Positions 35,004-47,090 of a stretch of DNA of 64,000 bases are shown here, piece by piece; within the stretch, counting starts at the first letter, position 1; the number at the start of each line of letters is the position of its first letter. Below the pieces are notes generated by a model, which did not search any database, was not told the DNA's origin, and was given only the letters and a program-made list of their open reading frames with translations. A program made the translations under genes and the position numbers. Source of the DNA: Geosiphon pyriformis (taxonomy: Eukaryota; Glomeromycota; Glomeromycetes; Archaeosporales; Geosiphonaceae); assembly GCA_016748015.1 (NCBI GenBank), contig JAAOMT010000617.1, forward strand, positions 628,635 to 692,634. Direction: 5' to 3'.

Positions 35004-35973
35004 TGTTACTCATAGAATATAGGAAACATAGTATTATTAGTCAGTAAATATTAGCCAATCAGATGTAAATGTAGTAAATGTGGAATTCCAAGATTCCCCT
35101 CAGAGAAATTGCAAGATTCCAGGAATTTCAGGATTCTCCAATAAGGAATTGCAGGATTCCAAAATTCCAGGATTCCTCTCATCAGGAATTACAGGATTCC
35201 AGAAATTCCAGAATTCCTGTCACAAGGAATTGAAGAATTGAGAAATCTCAAATATGTATATATAGCAGTAGCATTAGAAGCAAAAAAGAGAGAATCAACA
35301 CCAAGAATTCTTAGCTTAGTTATTACAATTCTCAAATAAATAATTATTCATTATATCAAATTTATTCTCCACTATCAACACTTCATGTTGATGATAACTG
35401 ATACTTAACCATACTGGAACAATAGCTCTTGATTATGGCTATTGACAGGATACTAACTTACAAATTGCCTTGGCTTATTTCTTATTTTCTCTTTTATCTT
35501 TCTTTATTTTCTTTGTTGTCTACTAACTTGATTAAAGAATTTACTCTTGGAGAACTTATGGAGAAATAAAGCTTACTAAAAATACTTACTCTTGGAGAAC
35601 TTACAAAGGAATAAAACTTACTAAAAATACTTACTCTTGGAGGACTTATGGAGGAATAAACTTGCTTAAACAACACTTACTTTTGGAGAACTTATGGAGG
35701 AACTGACATTAGGAAACCACACTGGTATACACTTATGGAGGATATTGTACCAGGAAAATCATCAACTATCAAGCTGAGCAAGCAATTGGCAAAACTATGG
35801 TGCCAGGAAACTACTAATAAATTGTTATCATTGAATCTCTGTCCATTATACAAAAAACTCAATTGGAAAACCTTTAGATAAAATACCTTCAGATTATCAT
35901 CATCATTGATCGCCTTGAGCACTAAGTTATGGGTTTGTTATTCACTCGACACCCCAAAGAATCACCTGTAACA
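35004..35973 (+). repeat. C 5' LTR
   Basis: 970 bp, TGTTACTCATAG...ACCTGTAACA. Contains an array of imperfect repeats built on GGAATTGCAGGATTCC at about 35085-35240 and a threefold ACTTACTCTTGGAGAACTTA-type repeat at about 35535-35700. Confidence 0.95.
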
Positions 35974-35975
35974 TT

Positions 35976-35991
35976 TGGTGCTCCCTGTGAG
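35976..35991 (+). other. C primer-binding site
   Basis: TGGTGCTCCCTGTGAG, two bases after the LTR, identical to the A2 site although the LTRs of the two families differ. Confidence 0.72.
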
Positions 35992-36032
35992 GTATAATCT
36001 TACAGAGAACCAGCACCAACAACTAATCAACA

Positions 36033-38250
36033 GTGGCAGAATCAGAAAATATAGGAGCAAACCATTTAGGATTCACGAAATCCTTGTTTCAACAATACAG
36101 TCAACAATTAGGATTAAACAGTAATCATTACCCAGCCGAATCAGTCTTCAACTATTACATCAATGATAAAATCACAGACTGTTTAGAAGAAATAGTTAAT
36201 ATCAAGTCAGCAAGAAAAAATTTCTATATGGAATTATTTCAACACACCAGCTTACCAAGAAATCACAGTTTTGTCCCAATCATCAGGGAAATTAATCAAA
36301 CCATTGAAAGATACATGCAACAACAATTTCCCATTACCTACGCAGACAAAGATAAAGGAAGAATACAAGCACCAGCAGCAACACCAAAAGGAATACAGTT
36401 ACCTAGTTGGAAAAAACACAGAGTAGAATCACCAACTGCTCCATCATATCACTACATACCGAGAAGCACCATCCACATTTCATCAGCAGACGTGTTTATC
36501 TCAAATGCGACATCAACATTTAGAAGATTTCAGTTCCAAAGCAAACAATAGAAAGAAGACTTACTAGGACCATACAGAGTGTATTTTGAAGGATTTAAAT
36601 CATGATCTCCAATACCATCAGGAATTCGATTACCAATATCCCAACCAGATTTTGGAGCTGCTACTCCATAGAAATTATCAGAGGAAGAAAAGGAAGAAAG
36701 TGAGGATCAAAGATTCATCTACCAAAACCTGATCTCAGAAAACTCGGAATTTGAAACCCTGAATTTTCAAACCCCAATAAACCCAAATTTAGAAAATCTG
36801 GAAAATGCAACTCTGAATATTCAAACACCACAAAACCCCAAACAAATTAATCAGAATAACTTACTTTCGAATATCATCATCAATCAACCATCAATTGATC
36901 CAATAGCCAAACTTATACACCAACTCATCCAACAGCCGTATCAACCAAATCAACTGCCCTTTCAGCAATCTGCTCAACAGCTGTTTTTACTACCACCACA
37001 ACAACTTCAACAACCTGTGTAGCAACAAATGGCATATGCATCTATAGCCAAACTTGAAAAATTCACTGGCAATGAAGACAATACACAAACATGGATAAAC
37101 GATGTCGCCAAAGCAATCGTCGCCAATAATTGGGACAATGCTAGAGCCCTTTAAGCGATCCCCTATTTTCTTCAGGATATTGCAGATGCATGGTATCAGA
37201 GTTTAGTCACCCCACCACAGACATTTCAGCAGTTCAAAACCGAGTTTCTAAGATATTTCAGCAATAATAATAGCATCAACAAATTAGCCAACATCTTCAA
37301 TATCATCAAACAAGGAGACACTGAAGCAGTCACTACTTACTTGGGACGCTTCCATAAAAATCTGCATTAGATTCAGGCCATTGAAGCTAACTACTTCACA
37401 GCACCACAAATTTTAAATCAGTTTATTAGAGAATTACACAGCAGTATCCTCCAATGAGTACACCCAATGCACCCAGCTAACCTACCAACTGCAGTTACAC
37501 ACACTAGAGATTTTGAAGCCGCAGAACTTGAGACTAACCACGTCCAAGCCATCAACCTAGTGATAAATGGATCATCTGAATTGGATTCCAAATTGAAACA
37601 ATTCAGTGATTCAATTAATCAGAAATTGGAAGGATACTTAGCTGACAATTGTGCAATTTATTAACCACTTCAATGACACAGCAATCCAGGAAACTACAAT
37701 CATTTTCAAAATCAAGCATGTCTCTCAACATCGGCCAATCAGCAGTGGCAGCCAGAGATGCGTGTCTGTCACAACTGTGGTAAACAAGGGCACATTAAAG
37801 CAAACTGCAACACTTATAACCATCCATAATCGGGAAATCAATATAGAAACCCCAATCATTAATTTCAAACTCCGAGATATCAACAAAATCAGGAACAATA
37901 TCAACCCGCTTACCTGCCAGTGATGCAGCCAATGTATCAAACACCTACACCAGTATATCAAACCCCAATTTATCAACCGCAGCCGCAAGTAATATATCAG
38001 CCGCAGCCACAAATCATCTATCAATCCCAACCAATTCAAACACTGCCCCAGAACCCAGCTCAAATAACATTAGGCAACCCTCAATCCAGAGTTACTCAAA
38101 ACTGGAGATTGGTGATGGTTGTTTACCAACTGGTCCCCAATTTATTAAACCCACAATCAGGATCATGCCCACAGAATTTGGATACTGGTCATGCCCAAAA
38201 CCCAAATTCCCAACACTATTTAAGTCTCCTGGTTACTCCAGAAGATGCCA
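36033..38250 (+). pseudogene. C gag
   Basis: The frame starts at GTG 36033 (probably a mutated ATG) with AESENIGANHLGF. Later parts read IAKLEKFTGNEDNTQTW, QAINLVINGSSELDSKLKQF and the intact zinc knuckle CHNCGKQGHIKANC (37767-37808), then a Tyr/Gln/Pro-rich repeat around YQPQPQVIYQPQPQIIY. Several TAG/TAA/TGA stops interrupt it. Confidence 0.85.
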
Positions 38251-39030
38251 CATCCAACAAACTGAAATCCAATCAGCAATTACTTACCAACACAATTCCA
38301 CCAACAACCATCTCCAATGACAAATTTCTAGCAGCTATCTTTTCTTTTGAACTCAAAGAAACCACACCAATACTATTATTTAGTAGAGCCACCTTTGAAG
38401 AAAAACCCATCACAGTGATATACACAGATGCCAGAGTTGATGGTTATCCCATCAAACTCATCTTAGATAGTGGATCAGCTGGCAGCATTATCACAAGACA
38501 GCTCATGGATCAATTAGGTTGCCAAGTTGATCAAGCTGCCAGCGCCAGAATCATCACAGCCGATGGAGCAACCAAAACTCCAATCAGCAAAATCAATGAC
38601 ATCATGACTCCCATTAAAGTTTTAGTGATAGAAGCCACTCAATACCAAACTCTTATTAGTAATGACTGGCTATTCAAAGTCAATGCGATGTTAGACTGGA
38701 ACACCCAGGAACTCCAGCTAACATATCAGAGCCAATACATACATGTACCAGCCATGTGTGGCCACTTTAAGACTCTTCCAAGAGAGAAACTATTGATCAA
38801 ACTGGAGAAGGCAAAAGAGAAACCTACTTGGGAAGCTTACCAAGTCTCTCGGGCCAATGCTAACCACAATGAACTACCACCCATACTATCATGGGACGAC
38901 AAAGAGAAGAAGAACTTACTTGAAGAACAAATCAGGAATCTTGGAATGATGACAGCCAAAGCAAACCAACCACAGAATGGACTTGGAAAGAGAAAGAAAA
39001 AGGGAAAAAACAAGAAGAAAAGCCAGCACA
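38251..39030 (+). pseudogene. C aspartic protease and basic linker
   Basis: Open from 37920 to 39224 in one frame. The protease has LILDSGSAGSIITRQL with catalytic Asp at 38466-38468, IITADGATKTPI and ISNDWLFKVNAMLDW. A Lys-rich linker GKRKKKGKNKKKSQ precedes the Cys-rich region, which is in another frame because of an indel near 39015. Protease itself appears intact. Confidence 0.85.
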
Positions 39031-39889
39031 ATCTACTACCCCTACATATGTCCTATATTCTACACAACTTCAGGCCACCTACTGTTGACTTAAACTCAAA
39101 TGCGTCACTTGCGGCAAGAAATTGTCAACAATGGGCACATGTTGTGGCAATAACAAAAACTGGTAGACAGCAACACAATATTATTGTCACCCATGTGTCA
39201 TTGAATGTGATGGCTGACCACTAAAAATAAAAAAATGGGACAATACATCATGTCTAGCATGCAAAGAAATGCTTTTGGACGAAAGAATGTAAAATGACAT
39301 TCTAGAGCGAGAAGGAACATGCGATGAAACATGCCAGTACACAATCCTAATAAACAATTGGATACAAAAAGAGACCTCAATTGACAACACATGGAAATGA
39401 GCCTTAAGACATTTGGAAGGCTACTCACATGATGAACATAAGATCTGAAGAATGGCATATGCAATGGCAGAAGGAACTACAGCCAGCGAGTTGCGAGAAA
39501 TTAAAACCAATTTGTTATCTCTCCCAAAGCCAGAATATGTTGCAACGTTCGACGTTTTTGGCAACATTGAGGATGATCCCAAGAAATTTCACAAACACTA
39601 CTAACAACTAGCACTCACAAAAGAAGAACAAAAAGAGCAGTTAATACAGCTAAACACTCGATTATGTGATCACTGTTTGATCTCATGTGACTTTCAATAT
39701 TGTAATGAGTGTGATTTTATTTACAATCCACCAATCTGCATGATCTACATGATCCCAGAGGAAGAGGAACCAATTAGCAGCTGCGCATTGGAATCAGGAT
39801 TGTTGTTCGATCCCGATTCAAACTCCAACAATGATGACAACAAAAACACCAGTTCCAGCTCCATTTAATATGGCAACAACAACGATACT
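39031..39889 (+). pseudogene. C Cys-rich region
   Basis: In the frame of dUTPase, with Trp codons often TGA, I read KCVTCGKKLSTMGTCC, YYCHPCVIEC, SCLACKEMLLDE, CDETCQYTILINNW and, after about 100 residues, LCDHCLISCDFQYCNECDFI. It resembles tandem zinc-ribbon or treble-clef modules. The same arrangement occurs in B and D. Function unknown; RNA or DNA binding is a guess. Confidence 0.65.
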
Positions 39890-40511
39890 GATTCCAACTC
39901 AGATTCAAACTCCAATACAAAATACGAACAATATATTGCAATCTCTGACCTCACCAGGGAATTAGAACTAAAATGGTTTAGTAATAATGATAAGAGTATC
40001 ATACCTGAACGTGTGCATGATACTGATGCCAGGTTTGATCTAAGGTATCCAGGAAAAAAGGCCATCAAATTGGAACCACATTCACACACCTGCATTGATC
40101 TGAAAGTAGCACTAGAAATTCTGGCAACAACAATGGTTCAATTAGCATTTAGGAGTAGTTTAGCAAAAAGAGAGATTAATATAAGAGGAGGAATAATTGA
40201 CACAGGATATGTAGAAAATATCATCACTATGCTACAAAATGACTCAAAAAAGGCCTATATAATAGAGCCCAACAAAAAAGATAGCACAAGCAATATTCTT
40301 GTCTCTGGTTAGAATAGCTCAGTTAGTATCAGTGGGAAAAAGGGAGGAATTAGGAATAACAGCAAGAGGAATACAGGGATTTGGATCAACAGGTAGAATA
40401 GATGTGCCAGTCAATATAGCAGAAGAAAAAATTGTTGGCCAAGGAGAAATTATCTCAACCGGTCAAGCAATTTCTATTCCACCATATGACCAGTACATAA
40501 TAGGGATAAAA
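39890..40511 (+). pseudogene. C dUTPase domain
   Basis: Trimeric dUTPase fold motifs: DARFDLRYPG (1), LAFRSSLAKREI (2), GGIIDTGYVENIITMLQN (3, with the catalytic Asp and Tyr), KIAQAIFLSL (4, after an extra A in an A-run near 40275) and RGIQGFGSTGRID (5). Only the one indel breaks it. Confidence 0.87.
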
Positions 40512-40799
40512 TAAAAAGTAAAAGAACAGAATCAGATTTTTGAAGTAGAACCAACCCTTTGTGAATTAGGAGAGATTGGACTCATCAATCTCCACATACC
40601 AGCCAAAGATTACAGTCACATCAAAATTCCCATCTACAATAACACAGAAAATGTTATAGTAATACCAGTCAAAACCACCATTGGATACTTAAACACTGAA
40701 ATAGCAGATCAACTACCAAGCACCATTTCAGACTTTCCACAGCTTTGTAGATATATTGATATCACATCACAAACAATATATAGATGAAACAAATGTTAT
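40512..40799 (+). pseudogene. C linker between dUTPase and RT
   Basis: Reads LINLHIPAKDYSHIKIPIYN and TTIGYLNTEIADQLPS and SDFPQLCRYIDITSQ; conserved in B. It probably belongs to the N-terminal extension of RT. One TAA separates it from the dUTPase frame. Confidence 0.6.
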
Positions 40800-41700
40800 T
40801 TGCTCCAACCAGAACAATTGGAACAAATGAACATAGGAAACTTAGATCCACTCCAATGTATGCAGCTCAAGATGTTGCTCAACAATTTCAATGACATCTT
40901 TGCCAGTGAAAATGAATTTGGCCAAACTGACATCATCCAGCATCAGATCAAGACTGGAGATGCAATACCAATTAAACAAAGAGCATACAGAGTGCCACCA
41001 GCCAGCCATGAGATTATTCATCAAGAGATAAACCAAATGCTTGACAATGGGCTAATTCAGCCATCAATGAGCCCATGGTCATCACCAATGATACTCATCC
41101 ATAAGAAAAATAGAAAGATCCGATTTTGTGTGGACTACAGGAAACTCAATAGTGTAACTCATGGAGACAGCTATCTAACTCCATAGATACAGGAATTATT
41201 CAATGCTTTTGGTGAGAACAAATGATTTTCAACATTAGGCTTGAACAGTGGTTACTGGCAAGTAGCCATGGATTCAGCTGACAAAGAGAAGACAGCATTC
41301 ACCACAAGAGAAGAGAATTTCAAATTTGAAGTAATACCATTTGGCTTAACCAATACTCCAGCCATTTTCCAATGGCTAATGGAAATTGTTTATACTGGCT
41401 TACTGTAGAAATCAATAATTGTATACTTGGATAACACTAATGTATTCTCAAAAACATTTGATGATCATCTTCATTATCTTCAACAAGTGTTCGAAAGACT
41501 AAGAAAAGCAGGACTAAAGTTAAACGCAACAAAATGTTTTTTTGGCAAGACAGAACTAAAATTCTTGAGACATATAGTTAGCAAAGATGGCATCAAAATG
41601 AATCCAGAGAAAATAGAGATAGTAAAGAACTTTCCAGTACTGACCAATATGACAGAACTGAAATCATTCTTGAGATTTGCCAGCTACTATTGACGTTTTA
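40800..41700 (+). pseudogene. C reverse transcriptase
   Basis: Blocks QRAYRVPPASHEII, NGLIQPSMSPWSSPMILI, RFCVDYRKLNSV, YWQVAMD, IPFGLTNTPAIFQWLM and IVYLDNTNVFSKTF. The catalytic box (41424-41435) is YLDN, so the second Asp is lost by GAC to AAC. Four stops: TAG, TGA, TAG and TGA. Confidence 0.9.
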
Positions 41701-42225
41701 TCAAGAACTTTTCCAAGATAGCGCAGCCACTCAACCAACTGCAAACCAAGAATACAAAATATAAATGGACAGAAAGTCAACAAGAAGCTTTTGATATTTT
41801 GAAAAGAAAGCTTATTTAAGCTCCAGTACTGATTTATCCAGATTACAGCAAATCATTTATTATCACCACTGATGCATCCAGCCAAGCATTGGGAGCAGTA
41901 CTATCTTAGAGAAGACCAGACAATAGAGAACATCCAGTAGCATATGCCAGCAGAGATTTAACACCAGCTGAAAAGAACTATGGAACACCAGAACAAGAAC
42001 ACTTAGCAATATACTGGGCAGTCATGAAATGGAAAGAATACTTAAGCCAGAAGTTTGAAATATACACAGATCACAAAGAACTAACATTACTTCAAAAACA
42101 AAAATTTGGAGATGAAAGACAGTCAAGATGGAAAATGGCACTTGCACTATATAATTATACTATACATTATAAAAAGAGAAAAGACAACAGAAATGCTGAC
42201 AGTTTGTCGTGAATAAAACAAATTT
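41701..42225 (+). pseudogene. C RNase H domain
   Basis: TTDASSQALGAVLS, AYASRDLTPAEKNY and EIYTDHKELTLLQ match the gypsy RNase H; the end NADSLS corresponds to the usual DALSR. Two stops. Confidence 0.85.
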
Positions 42226-43327
42226 AAGAATATTTCAACCCAAAAATATAACAAAACCAGAACAATACCAACGAAAAATATAACAAAAGATGAACATACA
42301 AAAATATCAACAACTGCAACATTATATAAACACTCAATAGTTCAAGGAGAATTTATCTCAAACAGAATGAAAGAGTATCAAACAACAATCAAAATATTTT
42401 ATCACTCACCAAAATATACTTTATCAGAAAAATAGAAGAGATCTAGAGCAACCAACCAGAGTAATTACAGAGCCAGAAAAAGAGACAATATTATTCAACA
42501 TGCACTCAAATCCAACAGCAGGACACTTTCACAAAGAAGCAACCATGGAAAGAATCAGAAAAAGATACTATTGGCCATCAATGTATTCAGACATCATCCA
42601 ATATGTTCAAAATTGTGATGCTTGTCAGTAAAAAGGAGATATGAAACCCAGTGAACCATTAAAACCAATCAAAGTGAGACAACCATTCAATTGTATTGGA
42701 ATTGATTTAGTTGGACCATTAACAATCACTGGTGAAAGAAACAGGTACATAGCAGTAGCCATGGACTATCTCACTAAATGGCCAGAGGCAAAAGCAATTC
42801 AAAGAACAGATGCAGAATCCATTGCCAAATTCATTTATCAAGATTTAATTTGTTGACATGGATGTCCAAAAGAATTATTATCAGACCAAGGAACTCATTT
42901 TGTGAACAGAACATTAACAGAATTAAGCCAAAGATTCAGAATTAAGAGACCACTATTATCACCATATTATCTACAAACCAACAGATTAGTTAAAAGATTC
43001 AACAGAACATTGTGTGAAGCAATAGCTAAACTCAGCCAAAAAAACCAAAATGATTGGAATTTGTTGATACCATCAGTACTATTTGCTTATCGGACAATGA
43101 AGCAAGATACTACACAAGCAACACCATTTAAATTAGTATATGATAGAACAGCAACACAACCAGTGGAAATAAAAGTCAGCACATACCCAACCAAACCAAT
43201 AACAGAAGAAAATTTCAAAAACACATTGTTGAAAAGAACATATGACCTAATGGAAACATTAGAAAACAAACAACAAAGAGCAGCTGATAACATACAAAAG
43301 TTACAAAAGAAACAAAAAGAAAGACAT
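42226..43327 (+). pseudogene. C integrase, first part
   Basis: Zinc-binding HSNPTAGHF...NCDACQ, core GIDLVGPLTI and LLSDQGTHFVN with both Asp residues. The catalytic Glu is lost: RLVKRFNRTL instead of VERF. It continues to KKQKERH, where D is inserted after acat (43324-43327). Confidence 0.88.
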
Positions 43328-44320
43328 TGTTACTGGAGGTTTTTGGTCTCTTTTCTGTAATGTTGTTAATACCTGTTTGCTATGAATTCACGTTTTCTGG
43401 ATGTGATTGAACCTCCAGTAACTGAATTTTCTCTTCAAATTATCTTCTATAATTTGAACTGCTGGGTTTATAAGTGGAATGGCCAATTCCTTGCCAGTTA
43501 CTTTATGTAGTTACATTGTAGTAAATGTCAACTCTTTCCCAGGAATTGCTTGTCTAGAAGCTCACTAAAAATGTGTAGTTACTTTGCTGTGAAAGTCAAC
43601 TCTTCTACAGGAATCTTGTCTGTAGACTACCCTAATAATTGTAATAAGAAAAGAAAAGAAAAATAAAAGAAATGTAAAAGAAATAAGATTTTATCAAGGG
43701 AAACGTTTTCTATTCAGGCCTGGAGTCCCTAACAGTTTACTAAAATTGGTAGCTAATCAATTTCAAAATGTTAGTTGGGTTTTGGGGATTTTTCAAGTGC
43801 AATAATTAAAGAATTTGGTTTTTTGAATTATTTGATATTTATTTCTTTCTGTGTGTGTAAGAATGATTCTAAATAATAAATCTAAAGTAAGATACATTTT
43901 TTTGAAGAGAAAAGCTCTTCTTTTATACAACTTGTTGTAGTACTAGTCTATAAACTTGCACTTTTTCTTTTTGCTCAAATTTTAGTGAACTAAAGATACA
44001 TTTTGATGAACTACAAGTTATTTCACTGAACTATTGATTAATTTGGGTGAACTATTTATAATTTCGGCGAATTTCTTATAAATTTCGGCGAATTTCTGTA
44101 AATTTCGGCGAATTTTTGAATATTACAAAGTTCAGGATATTGTGTAATTTGATCATCCTACTTTCTGTTATACTAATTAGATTATTTTAATTGAATCATG
44201 ATATGTGATAATTGATTAAATAATAAATAATAATTTGAAATAATATTAATATACTAATTAATTATAGGAATTATAAGGGTAATTTCATGCTAATTAATAG
44301 CTAAAATTCTACTGGTAACA
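43328..44320 (-). repeat. D 3' LTR
   Basis: 993 bp, TGTTACTGGAGG...CTGGTAACA. Has three copies of AATTTCGGCGAATTT at 44062-44118; the partner LTR has two. Confidence 0.95.
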
Positions 44321-45008
44321 TAATCTCCTCCTCAAGACTGAGTTCCATCAAAGTCCAAGCACTATCCATAATATTGAGATAGTGATCCAAAATAATTGAA
44401 GTAATCTGATCTGAAAATTGTTGAAATTTCAGTTCTGTGAGTTTGCCAATGTATTGAACTTTCATTGGTTGTAGTATTGGATTTTGTAGAATATTTTCAC
44501 AAGTGTTAAACAAATCATAGAGTCTAAAAGCTGCTCTAAGTTTGTAGCAAATGTTTGTTGGTCCAGCTGCTGTTTTAAATTCATTGTGGATTTGTTTTTG
44601 TATAGCTTCAGGAGTGAGATTTGTTGCTTCAAGTTTCAATTTTCATTCATAAAGTGTCTTTCCAATGTGAAAGTATTTATAGATAGGGGTGTGTTCATTG
44701 TTCTGTTCATTGAGAAGTAGTAGAAGTTTTTGTTGTATTGTAGCATTTGGTGGAATGTCAATAGGGGCAATTAAAAGATTTTCTTCTAGTGCTTGCTTCA
44801 AAAGTCTTGATAACTTATTTTCAGAGTGACTTCTTGTTTTTCTTTTATAGGGATGATAGTTCTGTGAATGATTTGCTACTGGGGCTGTGGTTTTTTTCTG
44901 AATGTAATTAATTTGACTTCTATTAATTGTTATGAATAAGTCAGGAAGTGTTTTTAAGGCTAACATTAACTTTTGGGATATTTGTTGAATATTTCGGAGA
45001 ATAATCAT
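44301..45008 (-). pseudogene. D ORF3
   Basis: 236 codons from ATG 45008 (MIILRNIQQISQKLM) to TAG in the LTR. Central basic patch HPYKRKTRSHSENK, then LLKQALEENLLIAPIDIPPN, IYKYFHIGKTLYE and a helical C-terminus. A single TGA near 44640, probably from Trp, interrupts it. It shows the same order of features as A ORF3: basic patch, Leu-rich helix, 'TI.K.L' segment, Tyr-rich segment, and termination in the LTR. Function unknown. Confidence 0.72.
44321..44337 (-). other. D polypurine tract
   Basis: Minus strand TTGAGGAGGAGATTA directly precedes the LTR and encodes part of ORF3 (LEEEI). Confidence 0.72.
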
Positions 45009-45154
45009 GATAAAATTGACTAATTATGAAAAAAGAAAATAAGAAAAATTATTTTTGGAATATGGGGTTTTTATTTGTTTTTGGGTTTGGGTGTTTTTTG
45101 TAATTTATTTACTATTTTTGTCTTTGTGTTTTTATTGGAGAATTATTGTAAAAT

Positions 45155-46560
45155 TTAAGTGTTCAAGTTTGGTTGTTGTTTTATTATAATTATTGGTTCT
45201 AAATTTCGAGGAATATCTTCAGGATTAATTAAAGGGGAATGTGTACCAATTTGTGGAATTAATGGTTCAGGATTGTTTCTGGAATAATAGTGTTTTAATC
45301 TGTCTTCATGTGCAACTTTTGCTAGTATTTTGTTATCAAGTCTTAACTTGTATGATCCATTGCCTAAAATTTCGTGAATATAAAATGGTTCATCCCATTT
45401 GTTTTCAAATTTCCCACTTCATTGTTTTTCAGTCTTAGTTCTGTGTAAGAGAACTTTATTTCTAACTTTAAATTCATTGGTAATAAGTGGTAATTTGTTG
45501 TTATGTCTTTCTTTTTGTTGAGCTTGGGAATGTTTAATATGAGTTGCTGCTATTCTTTTTTTTCCTTCCAGTGTACTAAGAAGAGTGTAGGCTCTTTTTT
45601 GGAGTGTTTCTTGAAAGTTTTCTTCATTGATTGGTTGCACTGGGTATGTTTCTACTGTAAAATTAATTGGTAATGTTGCTGTCCTTCCATAAGTAAGATC
45701 AAATGGTGTGTGTTTTATAGTATCTTGTTTTAGTGTTCTGTATGCTAGTAACACTGATGGAATAAAGATATCTCATTTCTGCTCAAAGTCTGTTGAGACT
45801 TTGGCTAGAGATTTACACAATGTTTTGTTGAAACGTTCTACAAGTCCATTTGTTTGAGGGTAATAAGATGATAATAGAGATCTTTTGACATTAAACCATT
45901 CACAAATTTCTTGTATCAAGTTGTTCACAAAATGTGTTCCTTAATCAGATAAAAGTTCAATTGGGCATTTATGTCTACAGATAATGTCTTCATAGATGAA
46001 ATTTGCTACTGATTTTGCATCTGCTCTTTGGATGGCTCTAGCTTCAAGCCATTTGGTAAAATAATCTACTGCAACTGCAATATAACAATTTTCTTGGGTT
46101 GTGATAGATAATGGTCTGACTAAATCAATTCCAACTCTATTAAAAGGTTGTCCAACTTTGATTGGATTTAAAGGTTCTGTGGGGCGAGTTCCTCTTCTTC
46201 TTTGACAACTATCACAAGATTCTACATATTGTCAAATGTCTTTTTGCATGTGAGGCCAAAAATAATGTTCAAAAGTTCTTTGAATTGTTTCATCTCTTCC
46301 CAAGTGTGCTGAAGAAAGATCTGTGTGCATGTTGTATAAAATTGTTTCTTTTTTATTTTCCTGTACTAATCTGAGTGGTTGGTCTGGATTTTTACAATTT
46401 TTGTAATATATTTTGTTATGGTGTATAAAATATTGTTTGGATTGATGTTGTAATCAATTTTTTTTACTTGGAGACCAATTTTCCGGTATAGTGAGAGTCT
46501 TCAAATAGTTTTTGATGTTGTTGTAGTTTTCTGGATCCATTGTTGGTGATTTTGTTGTTT
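45155..46560 (-). pseudogene. D integrase
   Basis: Zinc-binding MHTDLSSAHLG and SCDSCQRRRG, core GIDLVRPLSI and GTHFVNNL, and NGLVERFNKTL with the catalytic Glu. The long intact stretch 45754-45419 includes FDLTYGRTATLPI and the C-terminal NEFKVRNKVLLHRTK. Pol ends NLEPIIII...NLNT at 45155. A frame slip lies near 46560 and a few stops are present (for example DLLSD followed by TAA). Confidence 0.88.
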
Positions 46561-47090
46561 TGTTCTGCTGTTAAGTTTGTTGGTATTTTGTTGGTATTGA
46601 TGTTGGTATTAATATTGTCTCATTCTTGAGAGGCTATTAACATTGGTGTGTAGTTTTCCTGGTTTGTAATGTACAATGTATCTGTAGTCTGCTAGGAAAT
46701 CATTCCATTGAGACTGTTTGGCACTTTGTTTAGTTTTCTTTTTATTAAGCCATTTGAGGCCAATATTGTCAGTTATTATGTCAAATTCTTTTCTATTCTT
46801 CAGGTATTGTTGAAAGTGTTTGAGAGTCCAGATGACTGCAGTGGCTTTCAGTTCAGTTGAGCCATATTTGAGTTCTGTTGACTTGAGTGTTTTGCTGGCA
46901 TAGGCAATAACTTGTTCCTGGCCATTTTCATCCAATTGTGATAAAATGGCACCAAATGCTATGTGTGAAGCATCAGTGGCTAATTGAAATTGTTTGTTAA
47001 AGTCTGGGTAAGCAAGAACTGGAGCTATTGTTAATTTTCTTTTGAGAGTTTCAAAAGCTTTTTGTTGTTTTTCAGTTCATTTGTATGGTA
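46561..47090 (-). pseudogene. D RNase H domain
   Basis: LATDASHIAFGAILSQLDENG, YASKTLKSTELKYGSTELKA and FDIITDNIGLKWL, all catalytic acids recognisable, and NVNSLSRM at the end. Open from 46935 to 46609 after one TAA/TGA pair upstream. Confidence 0.88.
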
